The position numbers were made by a program, and so were the translations under genes. Shown one piece after another: positions 37,623 through 45,823 of a DNA stretch of 64,000 bases. Source of the DNA: Fibrisoma limi BUZ 3 (GTDB taxonomy: Bacteria; Bacteroidota; Bacteroidia; Cytophagales; Spirosomataceae); NCBI RefSeq assembly GCF_000296815.2, contig NZ_CAIT01000009.1, forward strand, positions 1,364,001 to 1,428,000, in the 5' to 3' direction. Position 1 is the first letter of the stretch, and the number at the start of each line of letters is the position of its first letter. Below the pieces are notes generated by a model that was given only the letters and a program-made list of their open reading frames with translations, made no database searches and had not been told where the DNA came from.

Positions 37623-39428
37623 ATGCAAAATCCATATCTGTCTTTACTCCGTACGGCCTGGCAGTACGCAAGGCAAGAAAAACGGCAGTATGTGTTGGTA
37701 TATATATTGTTCATTTTTGCCAACATTGTCGTTGCGCTCCACCCTATTCTGTTTGGCTGGTTTATAGATTCCATTCAACGAAAAGACACGGCCGTTTTAG
37801 ACGTAGTCTGGATGTATGCAGGGGGATTTATGAGCTTAAAAGTGCTCGAATGGGCATTCCACGGTCCGGCCCGTGTGTTGGAACGGCGACTTGCTTTTAA
37901 CCTTAGCCGTAACTTCCTCGACGAGTTATATCATCAGACGCTGCATCTGCCAGTACGCTGGCATAAAGATCATCATAGCGGTGCGACCATTAATCGGATT
38001 CGCAAGGCGTATGACGCATTGAAGTCGTTTTTTCAGAATGGCTTTATGTATTTGCACGCTCTGTCGAAGTTTGTGTTCTCCTTTGGGGCTATGCTTTATT
38101 TCTCACCGATTTTTGGTCTGATCGGCGTAGCGCTGGGTGCTTTGACGGTTTGGGTTATCCTCCGGTTTGATCGTCCGTTTATCAAAGCACTCGACGAAAC
38201 CAATGAACGCGAGCATGTAGCATCTTCAACCTTGTTCGACAGCCTTTCCAATATTATTACTGTTATTACACTTCGGCTCGAAAAACGTATTGAAGAAGGG
38301 TTTGCTGGCCGGATCGCGGATATATTTCCACCCTTCATGCGCCAGGTACGTATCAATGAATGGAAGTGGTTTGTAGCCAGTATGTTGATTGGCTTAATCT
38401 ACGCCGTTGTAGCTACCGGCTACGTTTATCAAAACTGGACGCCAGGCACAGTATTCTACGTAGGTGGTCTGGTAACGCTGCTGGGCTATGTAAACCAGTT
38501 TACAAGTGTCTTCAATGATGTGGCGTATCAGTATACCCAGATTGTTCAATTTAATACGGATGTTCAAACGGCCCGTAGTATCGGTGAGGCCTATGCTGCG
38601 CATAAACAACAGGAAATAGAGATTGGCCTGCCCGAAAAGTGGCAACGAATTCAACTGACCGGCTTGAACTTCTCGCATAACGTCAACACGGTTTTGGTTG
38701 ATGGTACCTCGACTAAAGCAAAAGCCGCGAACCTGACTAACGTTCACATTAACCTGGAACGTGGCAAACGAGTCGCACTGATTGGTGAGAGCGGCTCCGG
38801 TAAGAGTACGTTGCTGACGTTGCTACGTGGACTCTATCCCGCCGAATCAGGGTTGCGCATTGAGGTTGACGGCGAGGTGTACCCGGATCTGAGTGTGATT
38901 TCTGATACCGTAACACTTCTACCTCAAGAGCCGGAGATATTTGAGAACACAATTGGGTACAACATTACGCTTGGCCTTCCGTTCGAAAACGACGATGTGA
39001 TGCAGGTTTGTCATACGGCACACTTTGCCGACATTGTTCGGCATTTGCCACAGGGGTTAGAAACCAGTATTCAGGAAAAAGGATTGAACCTTTCGGGTGG
39101 TCAACGGCAGCGGCTAGCCCTGGCACGGGGCGTGTTAGCTGCCCGGACGAGTAACATCGTTCTGATGGATGAACCTACGAGCAGCGTTGACCCCAAAACT
39201 GAATTTGAGATCTATCATAAAATGCTGAATGAGTTCTCGGATAAAGCAGTGGTATCGACCCTACACCGGTTGCACTTACTGCCAATGTTCGATTATATCT
39301 ATATTCTGCGTAATGGACATGTCGTTGCAGAAGGAACATTCGTCGAACTTCGACGCGACAACCCCATCTTCCAGGAAATGTGGAATCACCAAAAGACCAC
39401 GCTGCATCAGGAGGAGGTTACTGTTTAA
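37623..39428 (+). CDS. ABC exporter, fused permease and ATPase
   Basis: 601 residues. Six membrane helices in the first 320 (type I exporter fold), then an ATPase with Walker A IGESGSGKSTLL, Q-loop LLPQEPEIFENT, signature LSGGQRQRLALARG, Walker B IVLMDEPTSSVD and switch His in STLHRL. Half-transporters of this type dimerise and export lipids, peptides or drugs; substrate unknown. It stands alone, with a long shared terminator after it. Confidence 0.93.
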   Translation: MQNPYLSLLRTAWQYARQEKRQYVLVYILFIFANIVVALHPILFGWFIDSIQRKDTAVLDVVWMYAGGFMSLKVLEWAFHGPARVLERRLAFNLSRNFLDELYHQTLHLPVRWHKDHHSGATINRIRKAYDALKSFFQNGFMYLHALSKFVFSFGAMLYFSPIFGLIGVALGALTVWVILRFDRPFIKALDETNEREHVASSTLFDSLSNIITVITLRLEKRIEEGFAGRIADIFPPFMRQVRINEWKWFVASMLIGLIYAVVATGYVYQNWTPGTVFYVGGLVTLLGYVNQFTSVFNDVAYQYTQIVQFNTDVQTARSIGEAYAAHKQQEIEIGLPEKWQRIQLTGLNFSHNVNTVLVDGTSTKAKAANLTNVHINLERGKRVALIGESGSGKSTLLTLLRGLYPAESGLRIEVDGEVYPDLSVISDTVTLLPQEPEIFENTIGYNITLGLPFENDDVMQVCHTAHFADIVRHLPQGLETSIQEKGLNLSGGQRQRLALARGVLAARTSNIVLMDEPTSSVDPKTEFEIYHKMLNEFSDKAVVSTLHRLHLLPMFDYIYILRNGHVVAEGTFVELRRDNPIFQEMWNHQKTTLHQEEVTV

Positions 39429-39437
39429 CCGGATACG

Positions 39438-39495
39438 GCATAAAAAGCAGAAGTCCGAGTCGTTATGGCAACGCTCGGACTTCTGCTTTTTATGC
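39438..39495. terminator. Long bidirectional terminator
   Basis: A 22-bp perfect stem (39438-39459 with 39474-39495), containing AAAAAGCAGAAGTCCGAG, with a partly paired CGTT/AACG loop. Serves the ABC exporter (+) and the XRE/S24 gene (-). Confidence 0.9.
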
Positions 39496-39505
39496 AAACA
39501 ATTTT

Positions 39506-40216
39506 TTACTCTACCGGAGCCTCTACGATTCCCACCACTTTCCATAAACCGCGGATATCCTGCAGGGCAACCGTAACACTTCCTCCATTAGGATTGTCGG
39601 AATGAAGCGTCAGGTATTTACGGGTGATCAGTTCGTTATCCTTTATCCGCTTGACGACAAAATAATCCCGGTACATTACTGCGTAAACCCCACCAGATTG
39701 ATATTCCCAATCGCCCTGGTCAACCTGCACGGCCAGTATCTTGGCCCCATGCACCAGTTGAGGGCTCATACTATTGCCCGCTATTTCAATGACAACAGCT
39801 GATTTATGTCCTTTTGCAACGGAAGATCTGACCCGATAGGATTCCAGTTCTTTCAGACCAAAACCATCAGTGTACGTTTCGACGAAACTGGCATAAAACT
39901 TTATGGGCACAAAAGGCACATCGATAAGTTCTTCGTCTGTAGGCAGCAATACGGCGTTGGTTTCCGGATCATTGAGAACAGGTGAAAGTCCCCGTAGCAA
40001 AAAATCAGCGTTAATCTGAGGATAGCATGCCAGCAGGCTCATGATCGTGTCGTACGACGGTTTAGCCCGGCCATTCAGGATATTATAGAACTTAGACGGA
40101 TTTTCGCCTAATTCCTTAGCAATTTGGTAAATGGTCAGTCCGAGTGCATCAAACACCTGCTTGAGTCGTTCCTGTATGCTTACCGCATCTTCAATTTTCA
40201 CGGCGCTCTTTTCCAT
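39506..40216 (-). CDS. XRE helix-turn-helix regulator with S24 (LexA/CI-like) domain
   Basis: 236 residues. The HTH (about 14-65) reads LKQVFDALGLTIYQIAKELG with SKFYNILNGRAKP as recognition region. The C-terminal S24 domain has the Ser nucleophile Ser149 in IAGNSMSPQ and the Lys general base Lys189 in YFVVKRIKD, so a Ser/Lys dyad is present. I see no Ala-Gly or Cys-Gly cleavage pair in the linker (75-130), so self-cleavage as in LexA is doubtful. It is unlinked to phage genes and such stand-alone regulators are common in Cytophagales. An AT-rich imperfect palindrome lies just upstream. Confidence 0.85.
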   Translation of the reverse strand: MEKSAVKIEDAVSIQERLKQVFDALGLTIYQIAKELGENPSKFYNILNGRAKPSYDTIMSLLACYPQINADFLLRGLSPVLNDPETNAVLLPTDEELIDVPFVPIKFYASFVETYTDGFGLKELESYRVRSSVAKGHKSAVVIEIAGNSMSPQLVHGAKILAVQVDQGDWEYQSGGVYAVMYRDYFVVKRIKDNELITRKYLTLHSDNPNGGSVTVALQDIRGLWKVVGIVEAPVE

Positions 40217-40222
40217 TAATAT

Positions 40223-40250
40223 GGTATGATATTTTACTATTTATAATACC
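40223..40250. promoter_or_regulatory. Possible operator of the XRE/S24 gene
   Basis: GGTAT (40223-40227) and ATACC (40246-40250) flank an AT-rich core a few bases upstream of the start codon, a layout compatible with autorepression. A TAGTTTTG (minus strand, 40279-40286) could be its -7 element, without a good -33. Confidence 0.3.
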
Positions 40251-40400
40251 AATACAATACACTTCTGTTTGATTAGGTCAAAACTACAATAAAAACCCGA
40301 AGATATAATAACAGAAATTCAGCTTTTATGCGCTAACTATCGTACGCCGTTCTTATCAATGTAATTTTGCCTCATTTGAATTGATATAGACATACTATAC

Positions 40401-40433
40401 AAACAGGCTGGCTTTGGAAGTGCCAGCCTGTTT
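40401..40433 (-). terminator. Hairpin after the pirin gene
   Basis: 12-bp perfect arms AAACAGGCTGGC and GCCAGCCTGTTT with a 9-base loop; only three T follow on the minus strand within the stem end. Confidence 0.65.
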
Positions 40434-40463
40434 ACGTAAGCATTCAGTAGCATACTGGCAGCC

Positions 40464-41324
40464 TTATACCAATACTCCCATCCGACCCGCTTGAAAATCA
40501 TTGAACGCAGTGATTATCTCCTCCCGGGTGTTCATGACAAAGGGGCCATATGCTGCCAGCGGTTCCAGAATAGGTTCTCCGCCCAGAACCATTAGTTTGC
40601 TGTCAGTAGCCGCCGATATAGTTAGTGAATCGCCGTCCTGATTAGTCAATGCAATCTGTCCACGGTTTACTATTGAGCCAGCCAGGTCAATCTGCCCATC
40701 AAGCACGTACACTGCTAAGTTGTAAGTTTCAGGAAACGTTATTGTTTCAGTTTGACTGGCCAATACGGTCATGTCGGCCAGCAATACCGGACTGTACGTT
40801 TGAGCAGGTCCCCTTAAATCTGCCAGCTCTCCGGCAATAACACGTAGTTGCCCTCCTCCAGCTAATGTTGTGCTGGGTATATTCGCTGACGCAATATCCT
40901 GATAGCGTGGCTGGCTCATTTTGTCTTTTGCCGGCAGATTTACCCATAACTGCACAAAATTCAGTTGACCGCCCTGGCGCGAGAATTCCCGCTCGTGTTT
41001 TTCTTCATGAACAATCCCGGAAGCAGCCGTCATCCATTGTACATCGCCAGCAAAGAGCTTACCGTGGTTTCCAGCCGAATCGCGGTGCTCTAATGCACCC
41101 TGGTAAAGGACCGTCACGGTTTCAAAACCTCTATGCGGATGCTGGTCCACTCCTCTTGGATACTCAGACGGTTGCACGTGCATTGGTCCGTGGTGATCCA
41201 GTAGTAGAAACGGGTTATATGGGCGGGAATTCTGCGGGTGAAACGCATTTAAACCAATAAACCCATCACCTACCGAATTAGGTGTTGCAGTATTTATAGA
41301 TCGAAGTGTCCGATTAGTTGCCAT
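40464..41324 (-). CDS. Pirin family protein (bicupin)
   Basis: 286 residues from the ATG at 41324 (MATNRTLRSI); an upstream in-frame ATG at 41360 adds CYCSKCIYTYY, which is unlike pirins. Metal ligands of the first cupin are visible: HPHRGFET (two His), and ASGIVHEEKHE (His and Glu). Pirins bind iron and some are quercetin dioxygenases; bacterial roles vary. Forty-five bases downstream of the mutM-like gene on the same strand, so they may be co-transcribed. Confidence 0.9.
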   Translation of the reverse strand: MATNRTLRSINTATPNSVGDGFIGLNAFHPQNSRPYNPFLLLDHHGPMHVQPSEYPRGVDQHPHRGFETVTVLYQGALEHRDSAGNHGKLFAGDVQWMTAASGIVHEEKHEREFSRQGGQLNFVQLWVNLPAKDKMSQPRYQDIASANIPSTTLAGGGQLRVIAGELADLRGPAQTYSPVLLADMTVLASQTETITFPETYNLAVYVLDGQIDLAGSIVNRGQIALTNQDGDSLTISAATDSKLMVLGGEPILEPLAAYGPFVMNTREEIITAFNDFQAGRMGVLV

Positions 41325-41369
41325 ATAGTATGTGTATATACATTTACTACAATAACACATAATAACGGT

Positions 41370-42197
41370 CTACGTTCCCTCTGGTATAACTTGTTCATTG
41401 GGACAATAGAAAGTGGTACGTCCTCCTACATCTTTTCGCTCGATCCGGGTGCGGCAACGCGGACAAAACTTGTGCGCTTCTACATCGTCGTAAGGTGAAT
41501 CGTCCCATTCACGCACATGAATAAGAAAATCCACGGGAAAATCACGATACGTAGCTTCATACCGGATGGCCGTCTGGAGCACAAGCTGTATGGAACTATG
41601 GAGTTGATGTATCTGCGCATCGGTCAGTGTGTTTGCTCGTTGCTCGGGGTGCACATAAGCCTGAAACAAAACTTCGTCAACAATCCAGTTCCCCAACCCT
41701 GCCACTGTGCTTTGGTCCAGTAAAACGGGTTTTATCAGTGATTTTTTGCGCCGGACAGCCTCCGCAAACTGCTCCACAGAAATAGCAAGGCCATCGTCTC
41801 CAATCTTTTTACGCTCGAGGTAAGCGTTTATGTCATCGACCAGACCGATCCGCTCAAATTTCCGGGGGCATAGAAACCCAAGGTTAAAACCGTTGCTGAA
41901 AGCAAATACAATGCGGGCAAACCGAGGTCGATCAACTGATGCGTGATAATACTCCAAATCGCCCGTCATCCCGAAATGCATATGAACAATTACGTTTGGT
42001 ACGTCGGTTACCACGAACAGGTTTTTACCAACGCGACGTGTACCCACAAACTGCCGTCCGATTAGCTTCTCGATGAGTGTCTGGTAGTCGGTAGTCAACA
42101 ACTTTTTATCTTCAACCTCAACATGTTCTATGGTTTGATGTAGAGAAGATGTTTCGAGGTATTGACGACGTATCTCTACTTCGGGGAGCTCAGGCAT
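41370..42197 (-). CDS. mutM: Formamidopyrimidine-DNA glycosylase family (MutM/Nei-like)
   Basis: 275 residues. MPELPEVEIRR gives the catalytic Pro and Glu after Met removal; the helix-two-turn-helix is GLGNWIVDEVLFQAYVHPEQ and the beta-hairpin Lys is in RRVGKNLFV. It excises oxidised bases such as 8-oxoG. The C-terminal zinc finger has FCPRCRTR and then FYCPNEQ: the fourth Cys expected in CPxC is Glu, so the finger has only three Cys ligands. The protein ends a few residues later. Symbol is by family; substrate range could be Nei-like. Confidence 0.88.
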   Translation of the reverse strand: MPELPEVEIRRQYLETSSLHQTIEHVEVEDKKLLTTDYQTLIEKLIGRQFVGTRRVGKNLFVVTDVPNVIVHMHFGMTGDLEYYHASVDRPRFARIVFAFSNGFNLGFLCPRKFERIGLVDDINAYLERKKIGDDGLAISVEQFAEAVRRKKSLIKPVLLDQSTVAGLGNWIVDEVLFQAYVHPEQRANTLTDAQIHQLHSSIQLVLQTAIRYEATYRDFPVDFLIHVREWDDSPYDDVEAHKFCPRCRTRIERKDVGGRTTFYCPNEQVIPEGT

Positions 42198-42531
42198 ACA
42201 AATTTTTACCTATAAAACACTTTCCAAAGTGCTGTTGTTACAAGCCGTAAAATCGCTTCATATGGCTTGCTAAAGCGTGTTTATCACTTGTTACATGTAT
42301 TTATTAACTGGCCGAACCATTTGTTAATCAACTTATTTAATGGAACAATTACTTATTATTTTTTGTCTTACCTTCACAACATACTACCCGGTTTGTACGT
42401 TACAGAACAAGTTTTAACCTTTGACAACATCCATAGCCGAACTCTACATTCTTACCCCAACTAACCTTGCATGAAGCAACCTCTACACAAGTAAATTGTG
42501 CATGTTTAACTGTTAATTTGATCAAATCGCT
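42198..42531. other. Divergent intergenic region, mutM-like gene to coiled-coil gene
   Basis: 334 AT-rich bases without a convincing gene. It includes CACTTTCCAAAGTG (42217-42230), a near-palindrome close to the mutM start, and a TTTGACAAC near 42420 with only a weak -7 partner for the plus-strand gene. A 65-codon ORF at 42267 has no recognisable features. Confidence 0.4.
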
Positions 42532-43467
42532 ATGGAGAACAATCCGCAAAAATCCAGAACGAGTGGTGCCCTGCTGGCAGCCCTGATTATCATGACTGGT
42601 CTGGCTGGGGTTTCAAGTTACTTATATTTCGATCAGAAGAAGGTGTCTGAAAATCAAGAGGTCACCATCGCTGAGCGTGTTGAGGAACTGTCTACTACTC
42701 GGGTTAAACTGGATTCAATATCAACGGCACTTGATGCTAAAATTGCAGAAGTTCAGAAGTTAGGTGGTGACGTGACTGAGCTGGAGAAAGTAAAAGCTCA
42801 ACTGGAAGCAGATAAAGCAGCTCTGCGCCGGGGCAATCGTGTTTCCCTTGCTAAGTATGAGGCCCGTATCAAGCAGTATGAGGCTTTCCTGGTAGAAAAA
42901 GACACACTGATCGCCGAGCTTCAGCGCGAAAATGTTACGCTGGCAACTAACAACCAGGTTCTGAATGATGAGAACACAGGTTTGAAAACTGAACGCCAGC
43001 GTCTGACTGATTCCGTGACTACCGTTGTGAGTCAGAACCAGGAGTTGTCTACCAAGGTGAATCGGGCGGCTGCACTGAAAGCACAGAACGTAAAAGTATT
43101 TGCTGTTAACAGAAAAGGTAAGGTAAGCGACGACGATGCTTACAAAGCCAAGCGCCTTGACAAAATTAAGCTGGTATATACCTTGCTGGACAACCCGCTG
43201 ACGAAAGAAGAACCGAAAGAAGTCTATGTTCGGGTTCTTGATCCTAGTGGTGCTGTTGTTTCTGACATGGCTAACGGGTCGGGTACGTTCACAGTCGATG
43301 GTAACGAGACGATCTATACCACAAAACAAACGGTGAACTACAACAGCAATGGCCAGAACGTTGAATTGCTGTATACCCGTGGTATTCCGTACAAGCCGGG
43401 CAAGTACACAGTTGAACTTTTCTCGGAGGGTTATAAAATTGGTGCTGGCGAATTTGCTGTTCGCTAA
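42532..43467 (+). CDS. Membrane-anchored coiled-coil protein of unknown function
   Basis: 311 residues. One membrane helix at about 12-33 (GALLAALIIMTGLAGVSSYL), then a long coiled coil at about 40-185 rich in Glu, Lys, Leu and Asn (for example VEELSTTRVKLDSIS, LEKVKAQLEADKAAL, VLNDENTGLKTERQRL). The C-terminal 110 residues form a globular beta-rich domain (VYVRVLDPSGAVVSD, KPGKYTVELFSEGYKIG). Orientation suggests a periplasmic coiled coil. I do not recognise a named family. A terminator follows. Confidence 0.75.
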   Translation: MENNPQKSRTSGALLAALIIMTGLAGVSSYLYFDQKKVSENQEVTIAERVEELSTTRVKLDSISTALDAKIAEVQKLGGDVTELEKVKAQLEADKAALRRGNRVSLAKYEARIKQYEAFLVEKDTLIAELQRENVTLATNNQVLNDENTGLKTERQRLTDSVTTVVSQNQELSTKVNRAAALKAQNVKVFAVNRKGKVSDDDAYKAKRLDKIKLVYTLLDNPLTKEEPKEVYVRVLDPSGAVVSDMANGSGTFTVDGNETIYTTKQTVNYNSNGQNVELLYTRGIPYKPGKYTVELFSEGYKIGAGEFAVR

Positions 43468-43487
43468 TCAGTCACCACAAGCATCAG

Positions 43488-43519
43488 AAGCGCAACGCCC
43501 AACGGTGTTGCGCTTTTTT
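43488..43519 (+). terminator. Intrinsic terminator
   Basis: AAGCGCAAC (43488-43496) pairs with GTTGCGCTT (43507-43515), followed by a run of T. Confidence 0.9.
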
Positions 43520-43962
43520 TATCGCACAAATCCTGTAAAATTCAGTTCATCATCGGATAGTGACGTACCGGTAAGACGAATTCGGAGTACCCGACCCTGC
43601 GTTTCCATCCCGTTATCAGTAAAGACGCGATCTTGCTGAAGCGACCCGACCTGTATCCCCTGAGCCGTAATGGCAATAGACTGGTCCTGCTGGCGACTGA
43701 GCACCGCATGAGTGAGTGTCCAGGTTTCGGGCGCAGGAAATCGTCTGGTTACAATCATTGTCACTTCATTCGCCGATTCGGCCTTCAGTTCAACCGTTGT
43801 CGTTTTATCTGACGGTATAGGCAATGTCAATACGTCAATAAAACGATTGGTCTGGTACGTGCCGGCTACTTCGCTGGCCAGCGAAGTAGGTTGAACGTCA
43901 CCATCTTTCTGGCAGGCTACCAAACCGCCCAGTAGAACAAAGAGAAGAAGTTGTGTTTTCAC
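43519..43962 (-). CDS. Small lipoprotein of unknown function
   Basis: 147 residues from a GTG start. The signal peptide ends in a lipobox, VLLGGLVAC, with Cys17 followed by QKDGD, an acidic patch typical of surface-exposed lipoproteins in Bacteroidota. The rest is beta-rich without a recognised domain. The GTG overlaps the stop of the transglutaminase gene (GTGA), so the two are translationally coupled. The coding region contains a perfect 24-base palindrome (43866-43889). Confidence 0.7.
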   Translation of the reverse strand: MKTQLLLFVLLGGLVACQKDGDVQPTSLASEVAGTYQTNRFIDVLTLPIPSDKTTTVELKAESANEVTMIVTRRFPAPETWTLTHAVLSRQQDQSIAITAQGIQVGSLQQDRVFTDNGMETQGRVLRIRLTGTSLSDDELNFTGFVR

Positions 43963-44828
43963 GGCTGACTATCCGTTTGATTGTTAGACCCAACTGAAGC
44001 AGAAAAGGTTGCCACCTCATCCGTGTTTTTTTCGTCGCCGACATCAGTCCCGGCTGCGTTTACCCACACATGCATATGATTTAAGGCCATTGGCCCAAAC
44101 TGCGTCGTGAAGGCTACATCAGCAGCATCCCGGCCATAGGCAACGGTGATCCGGTTCCCACGCGGCTTTTCCTGCGTTGCATCAAAAGTATACCATCGGC
44201 CATCTACAAATGCTTCGAACCAGGCATGGAGATCCATTGGGTCAAGCTGATACAGGTAACCCACTACCATCCGGGCCGGGATGTTCAGACTACGGCACAG
44301 TGAAATACCCAGGTGCGTAAAGTCACGACAGACTCCTACCCGACTGGCTGCGGTATCCACAGCCGACGTACTGGCATCACTGGTACCGTACTGGTACGTT
44401 ATATTCTCATGAATCCATCGCCGTATGGCTTCCGCCTGATCGTAGCCCGGTTCCACTCCTGCTGTAATGTCACTGGCAAGCTGTCCCAATTGATCAGCCT
44501 GACAATATCGACTTGGTAGTGTAAAATGCAGTACATCGTCGGGCAACTGCTCTACAGGGGTATACGGCGCTCCAGGTGCTACGTCAATCACATCAGCTGT
44601 CTGCACGGTTGCCATAAACCGAATGCTAAAAGGCCCCTGGGGTGCAACCAGTCGTTGGCATAGATTACCGTATAGATCCGTAAACTCCGTAACAATCACA
44701 CTTGGGCTGATCTGATATTCTTCCCGTACTACCCACTGGCCAGCACCCGACCGGGGACGTAACATTAATAATAAGGGCGTTGGCCCCTGAGCGTCGAAGG
44801 ATAGCTCACACCCGGCATCAAGTTGCAT
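43959..44828 (-). CDS. Transglutaminase-like cysteine protease-fold protein
   Basis: 289 residues from the ATG at 44828 (MQLDAGCELSF); an earlier in-frame ATG at 44897 adds 23 unlikely residues. An N-terminal beta domain (about 1-105) precedes the transglutaminase-like core with the triad Cys167 in SRVGVCRDFTH, His201 in DLHAWFEAF and Asp216 in WYTFDATQE. No signal peptide, so probably cytoplasmic. Such proteins are often found with circularly permuted ATP-grasp and Alpha-E proteins, absent here; the partner is a small lipoprotein gene. Confidence 0.85.
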   Translation of the reverse strand: MQLDAGCELSFDAQGPTPLLLMLRPRSGAGQWVVREEYQISPSVIVTEFTDLYGNLCQRLVAPQGPFSIRFMATVQTADVIDVAPGAPYTPVEQLPDDVLHFTLPSRYCQADQLGQLASDITAGVEPGYDQAEAIRRWIHENITYQYGTSDASTSAVDTAASRVGVCRDFTHLGISLCRSLNIPARMVVGYLYQLDPMDLHAWFEAFVDGRWYTFDATQEKPRGNRITVAYGRDAADVAFTTQFGPMALNHMHVWVNAAGTDVGDEKNTDEVATFSASVGSNNQTDSQP

Positions 44829-45014
44829 CGTGAATAAATTGTGGGATTTGAGAACACAAATATCTATATCTCTTTTCGTAACGCAACTCATTCGCAATTA
44901 GTTATCACACTCTCAATCATTTTCATTATCTCCTGCTTCGCAAGGATTTGTATACTAAATATTTCGTTATATGTTAGATTTACAAAACAAACCGTAAACC
45001 GTACTTAAAACCTG

Positions 45015-45779
45015 ATGAATACTCAACCTGAACTTATTCCGGGAATTCACAATTTCTGCGACTCGTGGTGTCAACGGTGTCTGTTCACCAGCCGTTGCCG
45101 TAGCTTCCAGCTTCAAGCCGAAAAACCTCACCAAAACTCTATTTCGACGGAAGAATCGCTTATTCAGCAGTTAACAGAGGCATTGAATCTGACAAAGCAA
45201 TATGTAGAAAAGATACGACAGTCCGGCACCCCGACAGGCTGCCCTTCGTCACCGGATGCTTTGGAGCAGGAAGCCCTTCAAAAACGGTCCGACACATCGG
45301 GCGAACTTGCCAGTAAACACCCAGTAGCCGAATTGGCTAATCAGTATATGCGTCTGAGTGGTGACTGGTTAAAAGATGAACTCAATCTACTTGAACAGGC
45401 AGGTCGCCAACAGATTGAACAGGTAAACCTGGGCTTTCATACACAGGAAGAAGCTTTGGTTTTACTTAACAGTTTAAAAGATGCCTGGGAAATGATCCGC
45501 TGGTACCGTACTTTGATTCCCGTTAAAACGGTGTCAGCACTTCGGGCGGCTACGGATAACACGACGGACCAGCCCATGTATACGTACCATCTGGGCAAAG
45601 CCAAGCTTGTGCTGGTAAGTATTGATCGTTCCTTACTGGCCTGGCAGACGATTCTGGTCCACTACCCGGAAAAAACTGACAACCTGCTTGATCTGCTCGC
45701 CCTGCTTGTTCGGTTGCGCCGGGAAATGGAAGCGACTTTACCCGAAGCACGAGCTTTTCAACGGCCGGGCCTGGATTAA
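45015..45779 (+). CDS. Hypothetical protein with N-terminal Cys cluster
   Basis: 254 residues. Near the N-terminus NFCDSWCQRCLFTSRC gives Cys spacing x3, x2, x5, which could hold a metal or Fe-S cluster. The rest is mostly helical with charged and Leu-rich stretches (QLTEALNLTKQYVEKIR, LLDLLALLVRLRREME). No signal peptide or membrane segment. I do not recognise a named domain. A perfect palindrome follows the stop. Confidence 0.7.
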   Translation: MNTQPELIPGIHNFCDSWCQRCLFTSRCRSFQLQAEKPHQNSISTEESLIQQLTEALNLTKQYVEKIRQSGTPTGCPSSPDALEQEALQKRSDTSGELASKHPVAELANQYMRLSGDWLKDELNLLEQAGRQQIEQVNLGFHTQEEALVLLNSLKDAWEMIRWYRTLIPVKTVSALRAATDNTTDQPMYTYHLGKAKLVLVSIDRSLLAWQTILVHYPEKTDNLLDLLALLVRLRREMEATLPEARAFQRPGLD

Positions 45780-45785
45780 TTCAAA

Positions 45786-45817
45786 TTCTGGCAGGCTTTA
45801 CGTAAAGCCTGCCAGAA
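45786..45817. terminator. Perfect 32-base palindrome between convergent genes
   Basis: TTCTGGCAGGCTTTAC and its reverse complement meet directly. It can act as a terminator for the Cys-cluster gene (+) and the OmpA gene (-), though T-runs are short. Confidence 0.6.
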
Positions 45818-45823
45818 GATTGC

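Noticed and set aside
39229-39576. Repeat-like sequence around the ABC exporter end as a possible mobile element end
   Set aside because: It is a single 22-bp terminator hairpin; no transposase or target duplication.
39506-40216. Prophage repressor marking an integrated phage
   Set aside because: No integrase, structural or lysis genes on either side; neighbours are ordinary chromosomal genes.
42267-42464. 65-codon plus-strand ORF in the gap before the coiled-coil gene
   Set aside because: Low-complexity AT-rich translation without domain or signal features.
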